Origin: Bacteroidota bacterium
Lineage (GTDB): Bacteria > Bacteroidota > Bacteroidia > Chitinophagales > Chitinophagaceae
Assembly (NCBI GenBank): GCA_016868815.1
Contig: VGFQ01000007.1
Coordinates: 62,001-126,000 of the forward strand
Reading direction: 5' to 3'
DNA: 64,000 bases
Shown here: positions 46,202-55,217 of the stretch, one piece after another
Numbering within the stretch: the stretch's first letter is position 1
Layout: every line of letters starts with the position of its first letter
Position numbers and translations under genes: made by a program
Notes under the pieces: generated by a model
What the model was told of the DNA's origin: nothing
Seen by the model: only the letters and a program-made list of their open reading frames with translations
The model's database searches: none

Positions 46202-46870
46202 TCAGTCTTCGATGGAACGGTTGAGGAAACGGACCAGGGGCGTAAGGGTGGCGAAAGCATCTGCAATCGACGTTGCCGCCTTGGAAGATGTCAGTACCTC
46301 GTCGGTGAGGGGACATGAGGCGATGAAGCTCTTTAACCGCAAGTGTTCGGAGGCAGGGTGGTCGGCCTCATAGCCTTTGGGCATGCGGGTGAGCTGAATT
46401 GCTTCGTTGGACTGCAGGCCACGGAATCTTTTCCGAAAAGATCTTGCGGACAGGAGTGCCTTAAACTCATCATAGCAGTAGTCGATCTCTTGTCTGACTT
46501 TTGCCAGTTCCCCCGCCATCGGCATCCAGAGGCCGGCGGCGGCGAAGGACGCCTTGGGGGCTAGGTGCAGGTAGTATCCTGCCAGGGTCGACTTCTTGCC
46601 TCCTTTTGCCATGTACGCGCCGAAGTGGTCTTTGTAGGGTGCTTTATTCTTGGAAAAGCGCACGTCTCGGTAGATGCGAAAAAGACATTGCCGGGGTAAC
46701 TGTCCGGCGATGTCACTATCGGTGGCGGATACCCGAAGGATGACGTTACCGACCAGCGCTTCTGCATCGGTTTTGGCTTGTTCGTAGCGATGTCGGTTGG
46801 CTTCGAACCAATCCCGGTCGTTGTGCCGGGCAAGGCTGCGCAGGAAGCTGAAGGTGGCTGGGTCGAGCAT
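46202..46870 (-). CDS. DUF2461 (TIGR02453) family protein
   Basis: The 222-residue protein carries the DUF2461 signature: FLRSLARHNDRDWFEANRHRYE, CLFRIYRDVRFSKNKAPYKDHFGA, GYYLHLAPKASFAAAGLWMP and GYEADHPASEHLRLKSF. Function is unknown; the family is cytoplasmic and widespread. It is convergent with asd, 21 bases apart. Confidence 0.88.
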   Translation of the reverse strand: MLDPATFSFLRSLARHNDRDWFEANRHRYEQAKTDAEALVGNVILRVSATDSDIAGQLPRQCLFRIYRDVRFSKNKAPYKDHFGAYMAKGGKKSTLAGYYLHLAPKASFAAAGLWMPMAGELAKVRQEIDYCYDEFKALLSARSFRKRFRGLQSNEAIQLTRMPKGYEADHPASEHLRLKSFIASCPLTDEVLTSSKAATSIADAFATLTPLVRFLNRSIED

Positions 46871-46896
46871 GTGGCTGGCGTCGGCGTAGACGGTCT

Positions 46897-47475
46897 TCAG
46901 ATTTGTCCCCAGTTCTCACCGCTGCGGATGCGGTAGAGTGTCATCTCGCTGACGCCGTATTTCTCTGCCAGCTGGCGATAGGTGAGGCGTCGCTTGGGGT
47001 TTGCCAGTGTCTTTTTGATGCTCTTCACTTGTGGGATGGATAATTTCACGCCCCGGGCCTGAGTGGCCTGCCGTTCTTTATAGGCTTTTTTTGCGGGGGA
47101 TCCCTGCTGATGACTGGACATTTCCTGGGCGGTAGCCCAGCGGAGGTTGGAGGCGCGGTTGTCGAGTCGGTTGTGGTTGTGGTGTACGACGAAGGTCTTG
47201 TAGCCCGAGGATTTTTCTACAAACAGCCGGGCTACTTCGCGATGGATGTAGATGGTGCCGGTCAGTCCCGGCCGGTGCAGGTTGAGGCTTCGGTAACCGG
47301 TAGTGAGGGAGCCTTCCAACAGTTTACCGTCTGTATAGATGTCTTTCCCATAGCTGGCCAGACGGCCCTGGTTGGATACGGCGTAGCAGCGACGCGCCTC
47401 CTTCCATCCTTGGAATCGGAGGGGTTTCCATACCTCGCTCGAGGTTTTTCGAATCATGTGGGGATGTTTATTCAC
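46897..47475 (-). CDS. NUMOD4-HNH endonuclease with C-terminal helix-turn-helix
   Basis: The 192-residue protein has three parts: NUMOD4 (WKPLRFQGWKEARRCYAVSNQGRLASYG, about 16-43), an HNH nuclease (IYIHREVARLF, VVHHNHNRLDNRASNLRWAT, about 75-115) and a C-terminal HTH (LTYRQLAEKYGVSEMTLYRIRSG, about 164-187). This is the architecture of free-standing homing-type endonucleases found in phages and bacterial genomes. No intron, intein or phage genes surround it. An alternative start is six codons later (47457). It lies beside ligA. Confidence 0.85.
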   Translation of the reverse strand: MNKHPHMIRKTSSEVWKPLRFQGWKEARRCYAVSNQGRLASYGKDIYTDGKLLEGSLTTGYRSLNLHRPGLTGTIYIHREVARLFVEKSSGYKTFVVHHNHNRLDNRASNLRWATAQEMSSHQQGSPAKKAYKERQATQARGVKLSIPQVKSIKKTLANPKRRLTYRQLAEKYGVSEMTLYRIRSGENWGQI

Positions 47476-47554
47476 ATAAATTTAATGAATTGATGGTGCG
47501 GCAGGAAATAAATTCATCTGCTCTTTTCCCGTTGAATGCTATGGTGATACGTAT

Positions 47555-49654
47555 CTACCCGGGCTGACCTACCATCTGCAAGAAGGTGTCCTCATCGATG
47601 ATATGGATGGAAGGGATCTTCCGAGCTTTCTCGAGCTTAGAGCCGGCTTCTTCGCCCACGACGAGGTAGTTGAGCTTGCTGCTGACGCCGGCCAGCAGCT
47701 GACCTCCCTGTGCTTCTACGATCGCCTCGGCGGCCGACCTTTTCATCTTTTGCAGGGTGCCAGTGAACAGGAAGCTCTTGCCGCGCAGACTCCCATCGGA
47801 GGGCGGTAGGCTTTGGCCATGGAGCTGGAGGCCACAATGCTCTAGTTTTTCCAGCATCTGCAGGTTATTGGTGTCGTGGAAGAAGCGGAAAATGCTGTCT
47901 GCCACTTTGGTCCCCACGTCTTCTATCTGCTGCAACTGTTCGATGGAGTAGTCTTTGAGTTCCAGCAGGTGTGGCACGGCGCGGGCAAGGCCTTTGGCTG
48001 TCGTCTCTCCGACATACCGGATGCCCAGGGCGTTGATCAGGCGGTGCAGGGGCTGTTGCTTTGACTTTTCAATGGCTTCCCGGAGGTTTTGCACGGAGCG
48101 GACTCCGAGGCCTTCGAGGCTTTCCATCTCAGGATAAGGGAGTGCATAGAGTGAGGGGATGTCGGTCAGCCACCCTGCCTCATGAAAGCGGCGGATATTG
48201 GCTTCGCCGAGGCCCCGGATGTCCATCGCGTCTTTGCTGGCGAAATGCAGGATCCCTTCCAGCACCTGTGCGGGGCAGGCGGGCGAAGGGCATCTCCAGA
48301 CAGCTTCCTCTGCGGGTTTGACAAGGGGGGTCCGGCAGGCGGGGCAGTGGCTGGGGAAGAGGATGGCTTCTTCCTGGCCGGTCCTCAGCTCGGCGAGCGA
48401 CTTGACGATGTAGGGGATCACATCCCCTGCCCTTTCCACCAGCACGGTGTCCTTGAGCCGCAAGTCTTTCTCGCATATGAACTCTTCATTGTGCATGGAG
48501 ACAGAGCTGACGGTGACGCCTCCGATGGACACCGGGTCTATCTTGGCGACGGGGGTGATGCTACCGGTACGGCCGACTTGAAACTCGACCTGGCGGAGGA
48601 TGCTGGTACCTTGCCGGGCTTTGAATTTGAAGGCGATGGCCCATCGGGGGTGGTGGGTGGTCATGCCAAGCTTCTCCTGCAGGGTTACCGAGTTGACTTT
48701 CACAACCATGCCATCGATCTCATAGGGCAGTTCATCGCGGGTGGCTTCGAAGGCCAGGCAGTAGTCGATGACCGCCTGGATGCCCAGGAAGACACGCTTC
48801 TCCTGGGTAGGGCTTCGGAACCCCATCTCCCATAGCCATGCCAGCGATTCTGCATGTGTGTACAGGCGGCTAGGGGTTTGAGTCCCCGGCTCGAGTGTCA
48901 GGAAGCTGACGTGATAGAAGAAGGCTTCTAGGTTTCGCTTACCCGCTTCGGCGGCGTCTTTGAGGCGGAGGGTGCCGGAGGCTGCATTGCGCGGGTTGGC
49001 GAGCGGTGGCAGGTTTTGTTCTGCCAGCCGTTGGTTGTAGGCACGGAAATGGGCTTTGGACATCAGCACCTCGCCCCGAATCTCCATCTGCCGGATGCCG
49101 ACCTGTGAGAAGGGAGCGGAGAGCGGCAGCGACCGGATCTGCCGGAGGTTGACCGTGATGTCTTCTCCTTCGACGCCATCGCCGCGGGTGGCGCCCCTGA
49201 CGAATAGATCTTGGTCGTAGAGCAGGGAGATGCTGGCACCGTCGAATTTCGGCTCCACACAGTATTCAATGGTCTTCTCGCCGCTGAGTTCTCTGGCCTT
49301 CCGATCCCAGTCGAGCAGGTCGGTGGCTTCGTAGGAGTTTTCCAGCGAGAGCATCGGCACGAGGTGCTGAACGGTCTGAAACGTCGAAGTAAGACCTTTG
49401 GCGACCCGTTGGGTGGGGGAGTTTGGCGTGATGAGCGAAGGATCGAGCGCTTCCGACTTTTCCAGCAGCTTGTACAGCCGGTCGTATTCTCCATCGGCAA
49501 TCAGCGGTTCGTTCAAGACATAGTATCTGTACTCATGAAACCGCAGGACGTCGCGGAGGGGTTCTATGGCCTTAAGATCAGGAAAGCCTTTGTCTACCAT
49601 GAGCCATAGGCGGGTCTGCTCCTGCAGGGCTTGGGTGTGCTTGTGGCTATACAT
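47555..49654 (-). CDS. ligA: NAD-dependent DNA ligase
   Basis: The 699-residue enzyme seals nicks with NAD. An Ia domain (RDVLRFHEYRYYVLNEPLIAD) is followed by the adenylation site KFDG at 136-139 (nucleophile Lys136 in VEPKFDGAS), SGTLRLKD, an OB fold (GRTGSITPVAKIDPV), a Cys4 zinc finger (CPACRT, WRCPSPACPAQ), helix-hairpin-helix repeats (GLGVRSVQNLREAI, VGETTAKGLARAV) and a C-terminal BRCT (FLFTGTLQKMKRSAAEAIV). The alternative start at 49600 gives 681 residues. It is full length. Confidence 0.95.
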   Translation of the reverse strand: MYSHKHTQALQEQTRLWLMVDKGFPDLKAIEPLRDVLRFHEYRYYVLNEPLIADGEYDRLYKLLEKSEALDPSLITPNSPTQRVAKGLTSTFQTVQHLVPMLSLENSYEATDLLDWDRKARELSGEKTIEYCVEPKFDGASISLLYDQDLFVRGATRGDGVEGEDITVNLRQIRSLPLSAPFSQVGIRQMEIRGEVLMSKAHFRAYNQRLAEQNLPPLANPRNAASGTLRLKDAAEAGKRNLEAFFYHVSFLTLEPGTQTPSRLYTHAESLAWLWEMGFRSPTQEKRVFLGIQAVIDYCLAFEATRDELPYEIDGMVVKVNSVTLQEKLGMTTHHPRWAIAFKFKARQGTSILRQVEFQVGRTGSITPVAKIDPVSIGGVTVSSVSMHNEEFICEKDLRLKDTVLVERAGDVIPYIVKSLAELRTGQEEAILFPSHCPACRTPLVKPAEEAVWRCPSPACPAQVLEGILHFASKDAMDIRGLGEANIRRFHEAGWLTDIPSLYALPYPEMESLEGLGVRSVQNLREAIEKSKQQPLHRLINALGIRYVGETTAKGLARAVPHLLELKDYSIEQLQQIEDVGTKVADSIFRFFHDTNNLQMLEKLEHCGLQLHGQSLPPSDGSLRGKSFLFTGTLQKMKRSAAEAIVEAQGGQLLAGVSSKLNYLVVGEEAGSKLEKARKIPSIHIIDEDTFLQMVGQPG

Positions 49655-49721
49655 GAAAAGGTCTGGCGCGTAAAGATAGGTTGGTTTCTACGGGATCGGC
49701 AGCAGAGAATCTTCCCCTCGG

Positions 49722-50057
49722 ATGGCAACCACCCTGCTGCGAACTCGTTTTTTTCCATATTACCCTCACATCGGAAATACTCCCACTACTTTGTTCCGAA
49801 ACGAGTATAGCGGTCAAGCCAAACATCAAAACGACCCCGGTAGAACTTCGCCCCGAAACCAGTTTGCCGTCTCTGTAGACTGCGTGATCTTCGGCTATGA
49901 GGATAACGTGCTGAACGTCCTGCTCATTGAATGCGACTTACCGGCTTTCAAGGGCCAATGGTCGTTGTTGGGCGACCTGCTCCGGCCGGAAGAAGACTTG
50001 GACGCGGCCAAGGGGATGGGCGCCACCATGAATTTTTTAGATCAAAATTATTATTGA
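49722..50057 (+). pseudogene. truncated Nudix-type (NrtR-like) protein remnant
   Basis: After an unrelated 45-residue start the frame reads QFAVSVDCVIFGYEDNVLNV, then LLIECDLPAFKGQWSLLGDL and LRPEEDLDAA. This is the N-terminal Nudix strand set of NrtR/ADP-ribose-type regulators. It then departs to KGMGATMNFLDQ and a stop, so the Nudix box and the winged-helix domain are missing. A deletion has fused it to unrelated DNA. It is the only gene-like content of the 49,655-50,223 gap apart from the palindrome and the rplM promoter. Confidence 0.65.
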
Positions 50058-50067
50058 TAATCAATAA
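50051..50067. repeat. 17-bp perfect palindrome upstream of rplM
   Basis: TTATTGATAATCAATAA is a perfect 8-1-8 inverted repeat with a Fur-like TGATAATCA core. It lies at the end of the Nudix remnant, 37 bases before the rplM -33 box. It could be a regulator operator. Confidence 0.55.
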
Positions 50068-50103
50068 ATTATGAAGGTGCAGTGAAAAAAATAGCTTCGA
50101 ATC

Positions 50104-50136
50104 TTTGGAACGAAAGCGTAAAGGGGCCTACCTTTG
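50104..50136 (+). promoter_or_regulatory. promoter of the rplM-rpsI operon
   Basis: TTTG (50104-50107) and TACCTTTG (50129-50136), separated by 21 bases, match the Bacteroidota consensus exactly. Transcription would start near 50143, giving an 80-base leader before rplM. Confidence 0.7.
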
Positions 50137-50223
50137 CCGCCCCGCGCTTTATCAACTCGGTAGGCGCCAGCCGCATCGTTGGGTGGGCATATATACAAGG
50201 ATAGTAGCGTATAAAAAAGAAAT

Positions 50224-50667
50224 ATGAGCAAGTTACATTTCACGACACGTCATGCCAATGATGCCACTGTGCAGCGAAAGTGGTATGTGGTGGACGGCAC
50301 CAACCTGACTGTGGGCCGCATCTCCAGCCGCATCGCCCATGTGCTGCGCGGCAAGAACAAGGCCTACTACACCCCGCATGTCGACTGTGGCGACTATGTA
50401 ATTGTCGTCAATGCCGACAAGATGGTCTTCACAGGCAATAAGATGGAGGAGAAAGGATATCAGACGGTCTCGGGTTATCCCGGCGGTCAGAAGACGGCCA
50501 TCGCCAAGGACGTGATGAAGCGCCATCCGGAGCGGATCATCGAGCATGCCGTTCGGGGCATGCTTCCCAAGAACCGACTGGGTCGCCGGATGTTCCGCAA
50601 GCTCTTCGTCTATGCAGGGGCTGAGCATCCGCACGGCGCGCAACAGCCGGAGGCATTCAAATTCTAA
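50224..50667 (+). CDS. rplM: 50S ribosomal protein L13
   Basis: This 147-residue large-subunit protein binds 23S rRNA early in assembly. Blocks: RKWYVVDGTNLTVGRISSRIA, LRGKNKAYYTPHVDCGDYVIVVNA, GYPGGQKT, HPERIIEHAVRGMLPKNRLGRRM and KLFVYAGAEHPHGAQQP. rpsI follows 23 bases later, the normal operon. Confidence 0.98.
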   Translation: MSKLHFTTRHANDATVQRKWYVVDGTNLTVGRISSRIAHVLRGKNKAYYTPHVDCGDYVIVVNADKMVFTGNKMEEKGYQTVSGYPGGQKTAIAKDVMKRHPERIIEHAVRGMLPKNRLGRRMFRKLFVYAGAEHPHGAQQPEAFKF

Positions 50668-50690
50668 GAACAGCATTCAAAAAAGAGTAC

Positions 50691-51080
50691 ATGGAAAAGC
50701 AGAAAAACGCGGTAGGCCGTCGCAAGGAAGCCGTGACAAGGGTCTTCGTGGTCCGCGGCGATGGAGCCATCACTGTGAATGACTTGGATTACAAGGCATA
50801 CTTCCCCCAGATCTACCTGCAACAGCAGGTAGAGCAGCCTCTGCAGGTGGTGGAAGGGGCGGGTAAGTTCACCATCCAGATCAACGCCAGCGGCGGCGGC
50901 AAGAAGGGACAAGCCGAGGCAGCCAAGCTGGGCATTGCCCGCGTGTTGGTCGAGATGAACCCCGAATGGAGGCCACTCCTGAAGGCGGCAGGCCTCTTGC
51001 GCAGGGACCCGAGGGGCGTCGAGCGTAAGAAGTTCGGTAAGAAGAAGGCGCGCCGTAGCTATCAGTTCAGCAAGCGCTAA
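50691..51080 (+). CDS. rpsI: 30S ribosomal protein S9
   Basis: The 129-residue protein has VGRRKEAVTRVFV, a central INASGGGKKGQAEAAKLGIARVL and the basic C-terminal tail RKKFGKKKARRSYQFSKR, whose last residues contact the P-site tRNA. It is the second gene of the rplM operon, 37 bases before rpsB. Confidence 0.98.
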   Translation: MEKQKNAVGRRKEAVTRVFVVRGDGAITVNDLDYKAYFPQIYLQQQVEQPLQVVEGAGKFTIQINASGGGKKGQAEAAKLGIARVLVEMNPEWRPLLKAAGLLRRDPRGVERKKFGKKKARRSYQFSKR

Positions 51081-51117
51081 AGGCATCCCCCTTACACATA
51101 CCTATACAATCATACCG

Positions 51118-51993
51118 ATGGAAAGTAATTCATCATTGCAGGAGCAGTTACTCGAGGCAGGGGTACATTTCGGCCACCTCAGAAAAAAGTGGAACCCCAA
51201 GATGCTGCCCTATATCTACGCCGAGAAAAAGGGCATCCACATCATCGACCTGAATAAGACGGTCGACTGCCTGCAAGAGACAGCCATGGCGCTGAAGGCC
51301 ATTGCCAAGAGCGGTCGTAAGATTATGTTCGTAGGCACCAAGAAGCAGGCCAAGGAGATCGTGACGGAATGTGCCCGCCGTGTGGGCATGCCCTTTGTCA
51401 CCGAGCGATGGCTGGGCGGCATGCTGACGAATTTCAACACCGTTCGCAAGAGTGTGAAGAAGATGCAGAGTATCGAGAAGATGCTCGGCGACGGCAGCTT
51501 CGACACCATTACCAAGAAAGAGCGCCTCCAGCTCTCCCGCGACCGGGATAAGATGGACAAGGTCCTCGGGGGCATCGCCCAGCTGGGCAGGATCCCTGCC
51601 GCCCTATTCATCGTGGACATTGGCCATGAGCACATCGCCCTCTCCGAGGCCAAGCGACTGGGTATCACCACCTTTGGTATGGTCGACACCAACTGCGACC
51701 CCAATAAAGTCGACTTTCCCGTCCCAGCCAACGACGATGCGACCAAATCCATTGCCATCGTCACCCACTACGTGACTGCCGCCATCGCTGAAGGACTGGC
51801 AGAGCGCCAGGCAGAGCGCGCCGACGAGTCGGAGGAAGAGGAAGACAACGCCGAGAAGTCAATGAAGTACGCTCTCGAAGACGACGAAGAGCGGGCCTCC
51901 CGTCGTGGTGGTGGCGCAGGCGCCAAGGCATCCCCCAAGCGTCGGATCGCCAGCGCCGGCAGCGGCGGCCGCAAGCCTGCCCAGAAGAAATAA
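51118..51993 (+). CDS. rpsB: 30S ribosomal protein S2
   Basis: The 291-residue protein has LLEAGVHFGHLRKKWNPKM, a coiled-coil region (KMQSIEKMLGDGSF) and FPVPANDDATKSIAIVTHYV. After residue 230 comes an extended acidic then basic tail (ADESEEEEDNAEK, then KASPKRRIASAGSGGRKPAQKK), longer than the usual S2 length of about 240. tsf follows 89 bases later. Confidence 0.98.
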   Translation: MESNSSLQEQLLEAGVHFGHLRKKWNPKMLPYIYAEKKGIHIIDLNKTVDCLQETAMALKAIAKSGRKIMFVGTKKQAKEIVTECARRVGMPFVTERWLGGMLTNFNTVRKSVKKMQSIEKMLGDGSFDTITKKERLQLSRDRDKMDKVLGGIAQLGRIPAALFIVDIGHEHIALSEAKRLGITTFGMVDTNCDPNKVDFPVPANDDATKSIAIVTHYVTAAIAEGLAERQAERADESEEEEDNAEKSMKYALEDDEERASRRGGGAGAKASPKRRIASAGSGGRKPAQKK

Positions 51994-52082
51994 TGTAGCA
52001 AGCGAATTTCCAGGAATGCCGGACGCACCATTTCTTAACGAAAACAAAGCGTAGACCGACACGTAGGCTGCCAACATACCAT

Positions 52083-52922
52083 ATGTCAACCGTAACGATT
52101 ACAGCCGCAGACATTAACAAACTCCGTCAGATGACGGGTGCTGGGATGATGGATTGCCGCAAGGCCCTCATCGAAACACAAGGAAATATGGACGCGGCTG
52201 TCGACTGGCTGCGTAAGAAGGGCCAAAAAGTGGCAGCCCTCCGTGGTGACCGCGATGCCAAAGAAGGCGTCATCCTCGCGCGGACCAGTGCCGACAACCG
52301 CTGGGGCATCGCCCTCTGCATCAGCTGCGAGACCGATTTTGTCAGTAAAAACGCCGACTTCGTCGCCTTCGCCCAACGCATCATGGAAGCCGCCATCGCT
52401 CACAATGTGCAGAGCGCCGAAGTGCTGAATGCCGTCGAGGTCAGTGGCGTGAAGATTGCAGACTTGGTGAACGACAAGCTGGCCAGCATCGGCGAGAAGA
52501 TTGGCATCACCAAGTTCGAGCGCATCGACGCCGAGTTCGTCGCCTCCTATGTTCATGGCGCCAACCGCATGGGTGTGCTGGTAGGACTTAACCTCCCAGA
52601 GGCCGAAGCAGGTAAAGATGTGGCCATGCAGATTGCTGCCATGAACCCAGTGGCGGTGGATGCCTCCAGCGTCGCGGAAGACGTCGTATCGCGCGAAAAA
52701 GCCATCATCATCGACCAGATCCGCAACGACCCTAAGATGGCTGGCAAGCCCGAAGAGATGATCAACAAGATCGCTGACGGCAAGCTGAACGCTTTCTTCA
52801 AGGAGAGTACGCTCTTGGCACAAGCCTTTGTGAAAGACGGCGGCGTGACGGTGGGCGACCATCTAAAGACGGTCAATAAAGACCTGAAGGTTCTTTCTTT
52901 CCGCCGGATCGCCCTCGGATAA
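52083..52922 (+). CDS. tsf: elongation factor Ts
   Basis: The 279-residue factor recycles EF-Tu by GDP exchange. The N-terminal UBA-like [19 protein letters not shown], the Tu-contacting TDFVSKN and a core repeated in two subdomains are all intact. It is followed by a 22-nt inverted repeat and then pyrH. Confidence 0.98.
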   Translation: MSTVTITAADINKLRQMTGAGMMDCRKALIETQGNMDAAVDWLRKKGQKVAALRGDRDAKEGVILARTSADNRWGIALCISCETDFVSKNADFVAFAQRIMEAAIAHNVQSAEVLNAVEVSGVKIADLVNDKLASIGEKIGITKFERIDAEFVASYVHGANRMGVLVGLNLPEAEAGKDVAMQIAAMNPVAVDASSVAEDVVSREKAIIIDQIRNDPKMAGKPEEMINKIADGKLNAFFKESTLLAQAFVKDGGVTVGDHLKTVNKDLKVLSFRRIALG

Positions 52923-52935
52923 CCGACGCATCTTG

Positions 52936-52989
52936 CCCTCACATGTACAAGCCGCGGCGCCCCCAGCCCGCGGCTTGTACACATGAGGG
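52936..52989. repeat. 22-nt imperfect inverted repeat between tsf and pyrH
   Basis: Arm 1 (52936-52957) and arm 2 (52968-52989) pair over 22 positions with two mismatches and a 10-base C-rich loop. The core is GTACAAGCCGCGG. There is no T-run, so it is more likely an RNA-processing or attenuation stem than a classic terminator. Confidence 0.65.
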
Positions 52990-53020
52990 CGGATCGAGAA
53001 TTCTTCCTAATATTGAAATC

Positions 53021-53731
53021 ATGGAACCTGTCTACAAGCGCGTGCTCCTCAAGCTTTCTGGAGAGTCCCTGATGGGCAATAGCAACTTCGGGCTGGATTC
53101 CGATGCCATCGCCCAGTATGCCCAGGAAGTCCGCTCCATTGTCGAGTTGGGTGTCCAGGTGGCCATCGTCATCGGAGGCGGCAACATCTATCGCGGGATG
53201 AATGAGTCGGAGACCGGCATCGAGCGAGCCCATGGCGACTATATGGGCATGCTCGCCACAGTCATCAACGGCATGGCCCTGCAGGCCATGCTCGAAAAGG
53301 TAGGTCTCTATACCCGGCTGATGAGCGCCCTCAAGATGGAAGGCGTGGCAGAGCCTTATATCCGCCGCAGGGCCATCCGGCATCTGGAGAAGCAACGCGT
53401 CGTCATCTTCGGCGCCGGCACCGGCAACCCCTACTTTACGACCGACACGGCAGGCTCGCTCCGGGCCATAGAGATCAACGCAAACATCATCTTAAAAGGC
53501 ACCCGCGTCAACGGCGTCTATTCCGCCGACCCGGAGGAAGACCCCACCGCCGTCCAGTATGACACCATTGGCTACCGTACATGCATAGAGAAGAACCTTA
53601 AGATTATGGACATGACGGCCTTCACCCTTTGTATGGAAAACAACCTGCCGATCATCGTCTTCGACATCAATCAGCCGGGAAACCTGAAAAAGATCGTCAT
53701 GGGGGAAAAGATCGGCACGCTGGTCCATTGA
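53021..53731 (+). CDS. pyrH: UMP kinase
   Basis: From the ATG at 53021 the product is 236 residues, the normal length. KLSGESLMG (phosphate loop), [30 protein letters not shown]-like [29 protein letters not shown] and [18 protein letters not shown] are present. It makes UDP from UMP and ATP. The frame to 52943 runs through the hairpin and is rejected. Confidence 0.97.
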   Translation: MEPVYKRVLLKLSGESLMGNSNFGLDSDAIAQYAQEVRSIVELGVQVAIVIGGGNIYRGMNESETGIERAHGDYMGMLATVINGMALQAMLEKVGLYTRLMSALKMEGVAEPYIRRRAIRHLEKQRVVIFGAGTGNPYFTTDTAGSLRAIEINANIILKGTRVNGVYSADPEEDPTAVQYDTIGYRTCIEKNLKIMDMTAFTLCMENNLPIIVFDINQPGNLKKIVMGEKIGTLVH

Positions 53732-53780
53732 ACGAAACAGGCCGTCTGTTCGTTTCTATACAGACCAAACCCGTCTTCCC

Positions 53781-54419
53781 ATGTCTATCGCTTCCATCCG
53801 CAAGGAATACCAGCAACAGGCACTCACGGAGGCCGACATAGACCCGCATCCATTGCGGCAGTTCGATAAGTGGTGGAGCGAGGCGGTCGCCTCCACCATC
53901 GAAGAGGTGAACGCCATGACCCTCTCGACCGTATCGCCCGGGGGCATGCCTTCCTCCCGCGTTGTCCTGTTGAAGGGCTACGACGACCACGGATTTGTTT
54001 TCTTTACCAACTACGAAAGCCGCAAAGGCCAGGAGCTGGCCGACAACCCCCATGCCTGCCTTTTGTTTTTCTGGAAGGAGCTGGAGCGGCAGGTACGCAT
54101 TGAAGGGCGCTGCGACAAGGTCAGCGCAGCAGAGAGCGATGCCTATTACGCATCCCGCCCTCTTGGCAGCCGCATCGGCGCCTGGGCCTCCGACCAAAGC
54201 CGGGAGATCGCTTCCAGAGAGTCCCTGGAAGCCGCTTTTCGCGCCTGGGACGAGCAATATAGAGACCGGGAGGTGGAAAGGCCTCCACACTGGGGAGGCT
54301 ATCGGGTTACGCCGCTATGCATGGAATTCTGGCAGGGACGCCCCAACCGCCTGCACGACCGCATCCGGTACGAACGCAATGCTGCGGAGGGCTGGCGCTG
54401 GGCGCGACTGGCGCCATGA
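53781..54419 (+). CDS. pdxH: pyridoxamine 5'-phosphate oxidase
   Basis: The 212-residue FMN enzyme makes pyridoxal 5'-phosphate. Motifs: [60 protein letters not shown] and the closing WRWARLAP. It is 50 bases after pyrH. Confidence 0.95.
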   Translation: MSIASIRKEYQQQALTEADIDPHPLRQFDKWWSEAVASTIEEVNAMTLSTVSPGGMPSSRVVLLKGYDDHGFVFFTNYESRKGQELADNPHACLLFFWKELERQVRIEGRCDKVSAAESDAYYASRPLGSRIGAWASDQSREIASRESLEAAFRAWDEQYRDREVERPPHWGGYRVTPLCMEFWQGRPNRLHDRIRYERNAAEGWRWARLAP

Positions 54420-54448
54420 TGACCTTATATCAGGAAATGCCCGACCTC

Positions 54449-54571
54449 TTAGGATTGGCTGGCAGCCTTCGGCGCCGCTTTGGCAGCCTTGTGGGGACGT
54501 GCAGGCCTGGACTTACCGAAAGAGCCCTTGAAGATCTTGCCTTTCTTCGTCTTCTTATCTCCTCTACCCAT
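54449..54571 (-). CDS. 30S ribosomal protein bTHX
   Basis: The 40-residue basic protein begins MGRGDKKTKKGKIFKGSFGK, the signature of the small-subunit protein THX. The tail KAAKAAPKAASQS is Ala/Lys-rich. It sits downstream of the HU gene on the same strand, beyond a palindromic terminator. The gene is easy to miss because of its size. Confidence 0.9.
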   Translation of the reverse strand: MGRGDKKTKKGKIFKGSFGKSRPARPHKAAKAAPKAASQS

Positions 54572-54606
54572 GGTAGTTTATTTTTTTGGTAGGCGCGAAG
54601 ATAATG

Positions 54607-54637
54607 AAAAAGCGGACCGCATGGCAGTCCGCTTTTT
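54607..54637. terminator. bidirectional terminator between HU gene and bTHX
   Basis: AAAAAGCGGAC (54607-54617) pairs with GTCCGCTTTTT (54627-54637) around a 9-base loop. It provides a U-tract on either strand. On the minus strand it ends the HU transcript. Confidence 0.8.
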
Positions 54638-54659
54638 GTATCGGCCGTCAAGTACCAGA

Positions 54660-54944
54660 TTACTTAGAGCGCTTATTCAGCTTGGCGGACAGTTCCTTGC
54701 CAGCCTTGAAGCGGGCAACGTTCTTGGCCTTGATGGTGATTGCCTTCTTGGTGCGGGGATTGAGGCCTTTGCGCTGAGCACGGTGGCTCACGGAGAAGGT
54801 ACCGAAACCTACAAGGGTCACTTTGCCGCCGCCCTTCAGGGTGGTGGTGATGGAATCGATGAAGGAGTCAAGAGCTGCGCCTGCCTGCTTCTTGCTGACT
54901 TCCGCATCATCGGCGATCTTGGCGATCAATTCTGCTTTGTTCAT
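54660..54944 (-). CDS. HU-family DNA-binding protein
   Basis: From the ATG at 54944 the product is 94 residues, the normal HU size: MNKAELIAKIADDAEVSKKQA (helices 1-2) and the DNA-binding arm GFGTFSVSHRAQRKGLNPRT. It bends and compacts DNA. The longer frame to 55127 is non-coding. A strong promoter lies 32 bases upstream. Confidence 0.95.
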   Translation of the reverse strand: MNKAELIAKIADDAEVSKKQAGAALDSFIDSITTTLKGGGKVTLVGFGTFSVSHRAQRKGLNPRTKKAITIKAKNVARFKAGKELSAKLNKRSK

Positions 54945-54975
54945 GGATGATAGTTTGATGTTTAGATGTAGAAGA

Positions 54976-55005
54976 CAAATGTAGAGGCTTTTCTGCATCT
55001 GCAAA
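54976..55005 (-). promoter_or_regulatory. promoter of the HU gene
   Basis: On the minus strand TTTG (55005-55002) is followed after 18 bases by TACATTTG (54983-54976), an exact match to TAnnTTTG. Confidence 0.65.
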
Positions 55006-55217
55006 ATTCTTTTCAAACCTTGGAAACGCAATACAGTAAAGGCTTTCGGGGATTCCGGCCTCCAGAGGGGAGTATGGCGGAAAGGGCATAGATCGCTGAA
55101 ATCTAGTGCTGTAGCGGCTTTCCGCATCCTGAACCCTCAGAGGCCTCATCCACGGCTTGTTTCCGCTGCTGACTTTCGCAGAGGATTTAAGCCTTATCTC
55201 GGCTGGTTTATCCACAA

